The notes beneath the pieces were generated by a model. That model did not search any database, was not told where the DNA came from, and was given only the letters and a program-made list of their open reading frames with translations. A DNA stretch of 64,000 nt from Anticarsia gemmatalis. Its lineage: Eukaryota; Arthropoda; Insecta; Lepidoptera; Erebidae. The position numbers and the translations under genes were made by a program. The DNA lies in assembly GCF_050436995.1 (NCBI RefSeq), contig NC_134763.1, forward strand, positions 7,869,001 to 7,933,000, written 5' to 3'. This document shows, in pieces, positions 13,288 through 24,349 of the stretch. Within the stretch, counting starts at the first letter, position 1. Each line of letters starts with the position of its first letter.

Positions 13288-13401
13288 CCCGGTTTCTGAA
13301 GTACATTTAGCGGTAGTTTATCTATTCAATAGCTGAGAAAATCATATAAAAAAACGCTATTGGATAGATAAACTACCGCTAAATGTACTTCAGAAACCGG
13401 G
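13288..13401. mobile_element. palindromic MITE, family A copy 3 (best preserved)
   Basis: Arms cccggtttctgaagtacatt and aatgtacttcagaaaccggg are perfect inverses. The inner arms with the 12-mer gtagtttatcta are also paired. This best-preserved copy approximates the family consensus. Confidence 0.8.
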
Positions 13402-14737
13402 TGTAAATCCCACCTAATAAGCTAACGGACACTTATTTGGACGTTGTATTTGTAAATGCTCGTAATTTGAGATAGTAACTTGTCAATCTCTAAGATAAAT
13501 ACCAACACCTTTGGCATCATTGACCATTTATGACCATAAAGATTCATTTTAACTAGAAACTCCATTAAAGGTATAATTTATATGTAAAGCAAGTTTTGCA
13601 TTTTGGAAAGTTACTTAAAAATTTCGTTAAGATTTTACAAGCTGCGTATTATAGCGAGGTACCATATAATTATGTAAGAAACATTGAATATATGGAAAAG
13701 GCAGGCGGTCAACGAATTATAAAAAAACAATGGTTTAACTAAAAGGTGGTTTGTATATTCACATATCGATTCACGCATCCGAAACCTATAGACAAAAAAG
13801 TTTATTTTTTTCAACACACGCCTTGTAATTATGCCCCATTCGATGTGTATCTATGGTATTGCTTCTACAACTGTCATTATGGTATATTTCCTTTGTATAT
13901 TAAAACTAGTATTTTACCATCACCTGTTTTAAAGCTTGGAATCTGATATTGAAGGAAAAGGGTAGTGCAACTAGTAATTCAATATATACTTTGTTGTATA
14001 CTGATGTAATGATAGACCTGCTGTTTCAATAATTAACCCTTGGTATCTGTGGCTACCTAACGTTGATTGAAGGTTTGTATCGGGGCATGACCTGTGTGTC
14101 CTCAATCTGACAATAGGGAAGTGTTTTTATAAAAGCTTTTAATTGAAACTGTTTTATTAATTGGTAAACATAAGCTGTCTATTAATTAGTCACACAGTTT
14201 TATATTTTTCACTCATATACTGTTTTAAAATTGATTGAAAGTGACAAAAAACTTAGACGACTTTTATTAGTAACGCTTAAGCGGTATTTTACGGAATTTG
14301 AGTTTGGGTTGAGTAGCCTAAATTATCAAACTATTTTAGTTTGAAAATATGGGGTTGGAAAATATGTATATTATTTATTTCAGTTTATCCAAATATTTAT
14401 GTATATAATATGTTTATTAGTGGTTCGATTATCATAGTACAAGCTCTGCTTAGTTTGGAGTTAAATGACCGTAAGAGTGAGTTGTCCCGTGACATTTATT
14501 TACTTAAGCAGTCTGCCGCCAACTATCAGTCCATTGAGAACAAATCCTTACCTATTCAATTTCCTTAAGAATAAATCTATTGATCGTTTCTGTGTAAATA
14601 TTGTTTAATAAACCAATAATTACCGATAAAGTTTTTAATAACAAGTCGTACTTAATTACAATTTGGTTAATTGTAGTTCTTACTAGGGTTGAGCTATATC
14701 GGATTTGAATCGAGTTTTAGACATTTGATTTATTAAT

Positions 14738-14843
14738 CCCCGGTTTATATTCTAAGGTATATTTAGCGATGGTTGTTTATCTATTTATATAACATGACAG
14801 CTTGAATAGATAAACTACCGCTAAATGTGCCTCAGAAACCGGG
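14738..14843. mobile_element. palindromic MITE, family A copy 4
   Basis: Right arm aaatgtgcctcagaaaccgg is well preserved; the left arm has diverged (cccggtttatattctaaggt). Confidence 0.7.
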
Positions 14844-15252
14844 CACAAGAGTATGCGATTAGACTACATATATAAAACATTTATTTAACTGAACTAATTT
14901 GAAACCATGTGACAGTGAAAGTTTCACATCGTGCGTTAAATTTTGTAGATACAGAAATGTAACAACATTTTTAATTTAAATCAGAAATTTTAATGTAGGT
15001 GGGTGGGTAGATTTTTGACATTTTAGGAGATGTTGCGCTTGACTTTCGAGCGTATTCATATATCAAGGTCATAATCATGATCATCATAGTATGTAATATA
15101 TCAATATAAACGTGAGCCTGTCCCGAGGCGAGGCGATTACGTTACATTTCCGATTAGTGAGCGTTGAAGTAGGGAGTTTCATACAAACAATACTTAACGG
15201 CTCGAGTTGATACGGTGACGATTCTTCTCCGACACATTTGCAGCAAGCCTTA

Positions 15253-15428
15253 AGCCCGGATTCCACTGCGAGCGGAACGGACCTATAAATAACTTTGTTA
15301 AACTCGCAAGTTCAAACTGCATTCTTGTATTTCCACCAAAATAGAGTTTCAAAGTATTCAGTTTGCGTTTGCGAATTTAACAGAGTCATTAATGGTTCCG
15401 TTCCGCTCGCGGTGGAAATCAGGCTTTA
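15253..15428. mobile_element. MITE-like element with ~35-bp inverted ends
   Basis: Left arm taagcccggattccactgcg followed by agcggaacgga; right arm tccgttccgctcgcggtgga followed by aatcaggcttta. They are inverses with a few mismatches, separated by about 110 bp. Confidence 0.6.
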
Positions 15429-17163
15429 TGCTGGTGTGGATCAAAGTTACAGCCCTAGTTATAATAGAATAGACAATAGAATAAAGTAGGAGTGATTTAT
15501 AGACCAGTTTTAAGGAAGTTGAGTGAGATCGAGCTATAAATCATTGGTTCGTTTTTATTGCGAATGATTGCACGTTCCGATGGAGACGCTTCGATGCTAA
15601 CTAATTGCTATTCAATAAACCAGTAATTAACGCGAGGTTTAATACAAAGAACGTCACTCAATTTAATTAGGTAAAAGATCTTTTTGTTTGTATTGATAGA
15701 AAAAATAAATTGAATCCATTATTGTCCCACTACTGGGAAAGGGTCTCCCGAGGGAAGGGTAGGCCTAAGACCACTACCCTGACAAATTGCAGGTTGGGAA
15801 AATCACTGCCAAAATTGCATCGGATAATATAATCTAACCAATACGTATTCAGACGTAATACGGTGCATAAAAATTAAAACTTTACTTATATTTTCTACTA
15901 AATTGTCAGATCTTTGACAATTAAATTTTGACTAAATCGATCCATGTCTTAACTATTTCTAATTTCCTAGGTTAATATATTAATGCATTTTCGCTTTTAA
16001 TTTTTTCCTTACCCGCATTAGTAATATTTTCCAAAACATGGCCGCATTCAAAAGTCAGTAATTGCTGAGCATATAGCTATGTTTTTACATAGGGAGATAG
16101 TAACGGGCGTCGGGCGGGGCGTTCTCGTTGCCCCGCCCTATAGCTTGCATTTCTCTGTACAAAATAACGACTTTTCTATTATAATAACTGTTATTTATAG
16201 ATAACTACCGGTTGTATACGGACTTGTGAAAATAAATGTCAAGGACATTGAATAAATTAATGATAGTTTCAAGGGCTATGAGTCGTTTAAACTATCCATT
16301 AGTTATGAGTTATGACAGACTGAAGATGTGGGATAACCACTCTCATAGATAAAGTGGTATAAAGGTAGCTGTGAAAATTCCAGCTGATTAGCTAATCGGT
16401 ACTTATACAAAAGTGGTAAAACTGGGTTTTGATGTCATCAAGATTATCCGGTAACTACCTAATATGTGGTAAACGATATTTATTTCGTGTTAAAAGTGAT
16501 TTTAATAATTATTGATTGATGTATCTACTATTAACTTTATTACTGTTTCATATTATTATTTCTTTATTTATTTAGCTACTCAACCCAGAAAGTAAAGTCT
16601 TTTTCGAAAAAAAAATTCACTAACGTTTATTTTTTTTCGTAAAATACTCAAATTAACATAATTTCTGGCCAGTTTTTATAGATAAGTAAAGCAAATGCTT
16701 GAAAAAAAATGTTTTTGATGAGCTAACCTTATTTAGAAATGCTGAAACCGATGGTTACCGAATTATTTTGTTCGAATCAAGGTAAAATAAAATGCAGGAG
16801 TTTCACTACACTTTTCCTTTTAATACCAAAGTTTCTATTTATTTCTTACAATCTGTAATTTCATTTGTATAAAGATAATTAACTTGTATTCATTCCATCA
16901 CAAACCGTGTACTTGCTTTGATTTGTTTACATTGTGATAATTACTAAATTATTAATTGGTTATGATCTCAAATTATCTGAGCTTGTTACATACGTATTCC
17001 GTTCGGAAAATATGTGTAGATGAGTGAAAAATGCCGGCTCGACATCACCGCGCCTGAATGTTTAAACCGAATTGTGACTATTGAAAAGAACTACCTGATT
17101 GGCACAAGCCGAACAAGTGCAGTAATTAATTCGAGTTTGTTGTTCGAAAAATATTGCCGAACA

Positions 17164-17352
17164 CAGTAGCTCGATTCTCTACTACTATCGACTACCGACA
17201 ACCGACCTGTCATCGAGAAATTTTGTATGAAAATCTGATCAGCGTCTCTGACGAGTGTCGTAGGAAACATTTTGGCAGTACATTCCAAATGTCAAAATTT
17301 CGATAGCTAGCCGGTTGTCGGTAGTCGATAGTGATAGAGAATCGAGGTACTG
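17164..17352. mobile_element. MITE family B, best copy
   Basis: A 189-bp element with long inverted ends: cagtagctcgattctctact at the left and agagaatcgaggtactg at the right, with inner arms actatcgactaccgacaacc and gttgtcggtagtcgatagt. The body carries gcgtctctgacgagtgtcgt. Related copies are at 1617-1735, 4740-4930, 7583-7759, 9563-9754, 12580-12725 and 56655-56802. Confidence 0.75.
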
Positions 17353-17990
17353 AAAGCCGAGCCGAATATGTGTGTAGCAATCCTAAGGCGTTATAAAACC
17401 AGTCTCAAATCTGAGATTTCTTATATAAGCGCTTCCTTCTGATTTTACTTATTATTTTGAGAGTTATCTCAGATTTGAGATAGGTTTATTGAAACGGTCC
17501 TAGATATTAATTGGACCTATTTACGAAAATAAGAACCAAACCACATTGAAAGTAATTGATTTTTACACATCTAACAACAAATTATGCATAGGTACTTGAT
17601 GATCAAAATAGGAAATAGTTTATGTCTGAAAATATGTACTGATAAAATATGTACACAACAGTTCTTTGCGGATTAACTCATTTTAGCAAAAACAATATTT
17701 TCAAAATTAATCTTATGAGGTTTGGTTCTTTTTTTGGCGTAAGTAGGCCCAATTGTGAAATTCATTTAATGGTAAAATTAATGCATCAAATCTTCAGTTA
17801 AAATAAAGTAAGTAAGTAGAACATTCTAGCAAATTTTTGATGTAAACAAATAGTTTTAAAACAACGTATTTTATTTTGATATGTAATGATTGCTAGTCAA
17901 GATGAAAGCAGAAACAATCTTTTAGGTATTTGTTCCATCAACTTATTTTTGTAAATGGCCAGTAATTTTGATATTTGTATTAATCGATAG

Positions 17991-18178
17991 CGCTTAAGAC
18001 CTTGTCGGAGAGACGAATTCGCTTCGATTCTTTCGCGCGAAGTTTCTGTCCACAAGCGTGAGCTTCGCGCGTATTTTGAACTCGCGCGAAGCCTAGTATC
18101 TCAGTCTCAGTAACGCGCGAACGAAATCGCGCGAATCATTTCACGGCGAATTCGACCCTTCTGGACAAGGTTTAAGCT
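17991..18178. mobile_element. CGCGCGA-rich inverted-repeat element
   Basis: Ends cttaagaccttgtc (17993) and gacaaggtttaag (18163) are inverse, with inner arms gacgaattcgc and gcgaattcgac. The interior repeats tcgcgcgaa-like octamers about five times. Its CpG density is far above the flanks. Confidence 0.55.
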
Positions 18179-20399
18179 ACAACATTCACAAACTATTTTA
18201 AGTCACCTTAATAAACATTTGCGCTATCTATCAAAAAGTATAGAAATTAGTACGTCCATTACTAAATTCAGCCGTACCGAAATTCGTCCTTTTACATGTG
18301 ACCCGTCTTCTAGTTATTTCATATTTTACATTTTTCAAAATGTTTGTGAACATTTTTCATGTTTTGACAACTTGGATCGAATCCGAGACTTATAGAATAC
18401 GCACCTACGTCATTAACAATACATTATGTAAATATATTGTAAATATATTATATTTGTATCAGTCGAAATATTATTTAGTTTTAATTAGGTACTTGAAGCT
18501 CCTTGTAGCGGTTACCTAAAATGTTATACATAATTTGAAATACCTATTCGTTTTAAATAAAAATGTGAAGTTTTGTTATAGAGCGGTAAGGAACTGAATT
18601 TAATTTTTACACTATTTTAATTAGTAGATGTAAATTGTGAATGGATCCTAGTAATGTTTAAGATCTTGTAATTATTAAGTTAGATGTAACGTGTCATTAC
18701 TTATTTATGATTATTGTTGTAACGTTAAAATTAAAATTGTAATGTTAACTTCCGCCCATCGAGTCGAGGCATCACAACTTCCTCATATTCAAACTTAAAT
18801 GTATCATTAAATAATAAAAAGTTCTTTGTAATTTTGTCCAATTCGAGAGTCCACTAAGATTTTAAGTAGAGACAAATTAAAGTAGATTTTTTAACTTAAC
18901 GCAATCATATTTAAAAAGCCAAAGTTCTAATGTCTAGCTGCTTTTGTTTATGAGATATTTGTAAAAACATGTGTAAGTACCTACCCGTTCGTCCGTTATA
19001 TTTGGTGCTTAAGTCACAATCTTCCTAAAATTACGATATACAATTTTTTCTCTTTTGTATAGTAGTAAGGAGTCAATAACAGCACTTTATAATAAGCGAC
19101 AGTCCATCACAGTAGTTTAGCTAACAAAAAATAAATTAACGATTTAAATATTTAAGATAGTTTGTAAGAGAATGATCGAGATGGTTTTGGGTCGTAACTC
19201 ATAAAGGTAGTGGCGACATCTATTAGCGGAATAGCGGAAACATTATTATTTTATTATATTTTCATATATTATCTGTGCAGCATTTTGTATGAGAGTAATG
19301 TTGCGTGGTTGGTGGAAATTATCTGAAAAAGGGAGTGGTTTGAAGGCTCTCAATACAAGAGCTGGTTTCTGAACCTAGTTCGTGCGTATTTAGACATTTT
19401 AGCCGTTCTGTGTTTAGAAGTCCTTAAATAAGTGTCTATGGAGTTGACTTGGCATTGGCAGCAAATTTTCAAAAAAAATATGACCTACCAAGACATCCGC
19501 AAATCTGTCATCCTGTTTACAAAAGTTACAACTAATTTATAATGTTGATTACAGATTATATTTGAATCATTCTATACGCGCGAACTTGGAATACCTTTAT
19601 TTTAAATTACTTATTATACCTAATATTCATTAAAATTTCTATGTATCTGTCATTTAGTTCAAAAACGCTTATTATTTTTAAAAGTTAACACCAAAATGTA
19701 GAATTTGAGAACACGTTTGAAATTTATTTAAAACCTTTTACTTTACGATTGTAACTAAAAAAGCAAAGAGAAAATAAAACCTTCATCTTTAGTTATCACG
19801 CACGTACCTACTTGTCATGTGCACAATATAAATTATAAATCTATGTTTTTCAAAACCAGTCTGAAACTGGGCTTACTTTCAGTAAAATTGAAAAGAAAAA
19901 CTACAACTTTGAGAAAAAATATTACCTACTTGTTTTTCAAAACGGGATTTTGTTTATCTAATAAGCGTTTTCGAACATATCAATTGTATATTATACCATT
20001 TCATCATCATATTTGAAATATTTATAAAATATTTCTGCAAGTTTGCTGATTTTTCTAATGTGAAAAGTGATATTTAAACTATTTCTTGTCAAATAAACGA
20101 TTTCGGTGATCGTTCATTGTGTTTGATTATTTTTAACCCTATATACAACCTATAGTAATGACAAAACACACAAAAAGAAGTAAGTAAAAATAGGTGAACC
20201 TTTAGGTATATAAGAGTGACTTCAAAAATAAGTGAGTCGAATTGGTACGTACCTAATTTGTAGAAAACTTCTTTCAGTAAATACTTTCAAACGGCGGATA
20301 TTAAGTACCTACATGATATTATATGCAAGATATTATAATAAAACCTCTTGAAGTTATATTTGTAACGTGTGGGACTCGAACCCATGAGCATTGGTAGCG

Positions 20400-21203
20400 G
20401 TCACAACATTTATCCGTCCATCACAGTACCGTTTTAAAGCATCATGCATACCGATTTAATGTTGCTTACAAGAGTAACAAAATATTTTTCAACAGGGGCA
20501 AAGTTGCAAGAGTATTGTTAAAATGTGTAGAAGTACGCCATCTATTGCATTACGCACGAACTATTGTCAATTTAGCTTGTTACAACACCTACGTTGCAAA
20601 AAGTTCCCTTAAAGTAACACAGATGGCAGGACAAACGCTAGGAGTTCTCGGCGGCTTCACAAGATGGCGCTGTACTAAAAAAACCGACGAGCATTCGTCT
20701 TTGACAGTTTCTCCATGTGGTAAACAAATGTCAAAAACGTCAAAATTATTCGTCGATTAAAGTTTAACACCAAAGTTGTTGGTTTCTATGTTCTAAATTA
20801 AATAAAAGATTAACTTGTTGTGAATTGAGTGGATTCATAGTGATTTTGTGCGTCTTAGGTTAGTCTAATTCACATCTGTGGAAGACTTCATTATGTTAAA
20901 TATGATATGATTGTAAAAGTGGACCCGTAAACTTTTGAAACTGAGGGATGCATTGAAATTCCTGCAACCTGGTGCACTAGCCCGCGCAAATGAGCATAGT
21001 GCCATCAATATTGCAAATATGCAATCACTAATGGTCAGCCAGTAACCCAGTGACTGCAAAAAATTTGGTGTTCGTGACTGTTACTTTGTATCGCAAGTTT
21101 CCACTACCAGTAAACATTATCAACATAGACATTACTTGACTTTGTTACTGTGATTGTCATCTTTAATTAAAGACAGTACTGCAAGTTAGCAGTTTCCATC
21201 GAA
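20400..21203 (+). promoter_or_regulatory. upstream region of the UXT gene
   Basis: This should contain the UXT 5' UTR and promoter. I see no TATA box at a fixed spacing. Short motifs resembling AAGATGGCG (near 20661) and CGCCATCT (near 20537) lie in opposite orientation. They are of the type found in housekeeping promoters but also occur in dispersed lepidopteran repeats. An 81-codon open frame here (20515-20760) has no recognisable protein features. Confidence 0.3.
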
Positions 21204-21650
21204 ATGGCGAAATCCAATATCGAAGAAACAATTCAGAAATACGAAAACTTCATCAACGATGTGTTAAAACAGGATCTTCATAAGCTCGAGCTTCGCTTAC
21301 AGCAGGTCAACGCTGAAATATCTGACTTAATACAACAGAAACACACACTAAAGGTAGTCACAGACAAGAGCATTCACCCAGACGGATTCAAGACACAGGT
21401 TGATGTCGGATGTAATTTCTTCATGGAAGCATCAGTAGCAAATACCTCTACATTACTACTAAATATAGGTTTAAATCATTACCTAGAGTTCACTATAGAT
21501 GAAGCTAATAAATACTTAGATGTAAGGATAAAAGCTTTTGAGAAGAGAGCGGAGGAATTGCACTTAAAGGCTGCGGAAACGAAGGCTCATATAAAGTTGA
21601 TGCTGTTTGGTATCGGAGAACTGCAGGACAAAGTTGAATATAAGAGTTGA
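21204..21650 (+). CDS. Uxt: UXT-type prefoldin-like protein
   Basis: This is an intact 148-residue single-exon ORF. The start has good context (G at -3, G at +4). The product begins MAKSNIEETIQKYENFINDV and has the alpha-prefoldin layout: an N-terminal coiled-coil helix (about 1-55), a central beta segment with the diagnostic QVDVGCNFFMEASV (about 85-98) and LNHYLEFTIDEANKYLD, then a C-terminal coiled-coil helix ending near GELQDKVEYKS. Human UXT has about 157 residues and the same VDxGCNFF core. UXT is a subunit of the R2TP/prefoldin-like (URI1) co-chaperone complex and a nuclear cofactor. A polyadenylation signal AATAAA lies at 21888-21893. The gene converges on prospero. Lack of introns could reflect gain or loss, or a functional retrocopy; the open frame argues for a working gene. 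Confidence 0.88.
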   Translation: MAKSNIEETIQKYENFINDVLKQDLHKLELRLQQVNAEISDLIQQKHTLKVVTDKSIHPDGFKTQVDVGCNFFMEASVANTSTLLLNIGLNHYLEFTIDEANKYLDVRIKAFEKRAEELHLKAAETKAHIKLMLFGIGELQDKVEYKS

Positions 21651-21887
21651 ACGGTATTAAGCTGTGAGGTTGTAAAGAATGACTAGAGTCTAAAATCTTT
21701 GTATACATGTTCTTGAATCGCTTACTAATGTGAGCTTTGATTAGTAATTCAGTGTTTAGTCTTCGTCACTTGTATATTGTTTCAAAATTGATTGAACGTG
21801 GCAAAACATTTTGACTAATCTGGGCTTATGTGATGTTTGATTAGTAAGACAATTAGTATAAGTTAAGATATGTAACAACAATGAGCA

Positions 21888-21893
21888 AATAAA
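21888..21893 (+). terminator. poly(A) signal for the UXT gene
   Basis: AATAAA, 238 nt after the UXT stop codon, is the first clear canonical polyadenylation hexamer downstream on the coding strand. Confidence 0.5.
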
Positions 21894-24349
21894 TACTCTG
21901 GCCTATCAAATGGTTTTATTAATTTTATAACAAGTAGTCCATCTTTGAGCTGCAGTTGTAACAACTATAATGTGGTTAATTAGCAGTAAAGTCATACATA
22001 TTTAAAGCCATGGTGCCATATTGCTCAAGTAATGCTGGATATGTATTGTTTTATGATAAACATTTACAATGCAAAATGATGTGTATTAATATGCAAATGT
22101 AACCCAGAAGCCTCACCACATGATTTTTAAATGAATAAAATCACATCTTTTGTCTATTACATGTTGTTTTCTTTTAACCTATTTTCTTACACATTAAGTT
22201 GGTCATATTTAGGTGTATAAATACTTAAATAATATAACTCTGTGCATGCTCACCGCTGCTGTGATTGTTGTGAAGCTGTGGTAGTGTTTGCAGTCTTGGG
22301 TTCAAATCCCAATGCAGGTCTAAAAGGTTGATACCACTAAAACCTGAATAGCTAATATGTTTGATTGTTCCTGAGTAAAGGATTTTCGTTATTCTGTAGT
22401 TTAGGTGAGTAAAGTTAGTAGTCACTATAGTCCAACTACTTAATATCTTAGCAGAGCGTCTTGTATGGTAGGTTTTGCCGCGGATGGAGGTAGGTATAGG
22501 ATATATAGGTATAGGATACACAGAGTGATCGATTATTATTATTCGGATAAATCGTGCACGCCGAGGTACTAAGTTGTCGGACTATATTATGTAAGTATAG
22601 TAGGGTACTCAAATAAATTATTCACTTCAATAAGTTATGTCGCATAATTATTTTCACTCAAATCCCTAACAAAAAAAGCCTGATTAAAACAACGCATATT
22701 TACTTTCTTCCACCCAATAAAGTAAGAATTGAAGGGTTTTAATTTATTCCTTATTACTTAGGCACTTAATAGTCTAATAGAAAGTCAAGTAGCTCCTTCA
22801 GACTTAATAACTGAAGTCTTAACCCGTAATCAGCTCAAAAAGTCGCTGCCATAAGCGAATGGCGGTAAATTAGGGTTAATTTGAATATTTGATAGTCTCA
22901 AGTCTTAGGGGACGTTATTACCCATTTGGTTGGAAACTACTTGAATAAAATTAGCATTGAGATTTTATTGTTAAGACTGAATTGGTAATTAGGGCGTGGT
23001 AAGGGCAGAAGGTACTATAGTAGGTGCCTAATCTTTAAAGAGTTGAATTTGCATTTATTTTAGGATTATCGAATAATTGATTTTATAAAAACGTCAACAT
23101 TTTATGGTAAGATTTAGGTTCCAGAATTATGATATGTTCTGTAACTAGCGTAGGATTAAAGTACGGTCGGCATTTTATTTTGCAAGTACTATAAAAAAAA
23201 GCGCCATCTCTTATTTATGCTATGAAACAGTATAATTTTACGAACTTAAGTTGTTAAATTACCTAACAACTATAGTAGTTATACTTCTGCCTAATAGATG
23301 TCGCTTTACACAAATGACCTATTTCAGTTCGGCTTAAAACTGATAGAGGTCGCTGTCCCGCAAGACTGTTATTAATCATTCATCGATTTATGAATAATTA
23401 ATGATCACTTTCTAGATCTTTTAGCATGTCTACTGAAAAATTGATTTTATCCCTGCAGAGCCTTTAACCTGCGTTTAGTTTTAGGTACGTCAATATTATT
23501 TATTTCCTGTGATAGCATTGTAAGCTCGTTAGGATGAAATAATAATTGATTTTGTAGCACTTAATAATATTAGTAACCTAGTGAATTAGGCCTAACCCCT
23601 CCCTCATTACGGGCGGAGACCCTTGCCCAGCAGTGGGACATTAATGGGTTAAATTTATTTTTATTTTTTTATAGTGAAATTAGAAGTAGGAACATAGATT
23701 TTACTCGACATTTGTTGATTGCAACTTTACTTTTAGCTACAAGTTCCAGATTTTACTTAGCTTACAGAATATAATCACCATTCTCACTATCACGTGGTGA
23801 ATTTCTAAAGGCGTAACAAAAAAACATTTGAAACTGTATAAGGAATGTCAAAATAAAATACTTACTTTTAATAAATACTTAATGCTACCCTGAAAATGTT
23901 AGGTCTATTTTACTTTGCAAATTGTATTTTTACAGCTATCTTTTCGAAATTAAATAATATTCAATCAAAAAATTGCTTTCTGGAAATGTCTATCTGGTCT
24001 AATATCTGAGTCATGACCAATACTTTTTACTAGCTGATCAGCGCAACTTCGCTTGCGTGACATAAGCGAGAATGGGTCATAATTTTCCCCGTTATTGAAA
24101 CATTTTTCCTTGGTACTCCGCTCCTATTTAGCGTTATGTTATATAGCCTTTCTCAATAAACAGGCAATCCAACAGTAAAATAATTTTTCGATTCGCACCT
24201 GCAGTTCCTGAGATTAGCGCGTTCAAACAACAAACAAATAAACTACTATTTTATAATATTAGTGTAGATTAATTAAACAGTATTGTCAAGTTTAGGGAAA
24301 GGGGTTATAGGGGTGAGAGGTAGTTTGAAATAAAAGATCATGTTCAAAT
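21894..24349. other. intergenic region between the convergent UXT and prospero genes
   Basis: No gene is seen. It contains a tRNA-like SINE head near 22265-22330 (gggttcaaatccca, B-box like), a short tandem repeat at about 22489-22520, an antisense fragment with cccagcagtgggaca (23585-23665), and a retroelement tail at 24030-24265. Confidence 0.6.
24030..24265 (+). mobile_element. dispersed retroelement tail (second copy)
   Basis: Contains gcgcaacttcgcttgcgtga, gttatatagcctttctcaat and agttcctgagattagcgcg, and ends attttataatattagtgtag. Same family and orientation as the copy at 6412. It marks the left edge of the repeat-poor segment downstream of prospero. Confidence 0.6.

Larger units (their letters stand above)
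12311..20399. other. intergenic region with MITEs
   Basis: AT-rich DNA without a supportable gene. MITEs lie at 13288-13401, 14738-14843, 15253-15428, 17164-17352 and 17991-18178, with a partial copy at 12580-12725. There is a GC-rich hairpin near 16112-16138 and a LINE/SINE-like fragment near 15710-15800. The stretch 18200-20350 shows no recognised element except a short antisense tRNA-like fragment at 20360-20400. Confidence 0.65.

Noticed and set aside
20515..20760. 81-codon plus-strand frame upstream of UXT
   Set aside because: No recognisable protein features and poor start context; part of the UXT upstream region.
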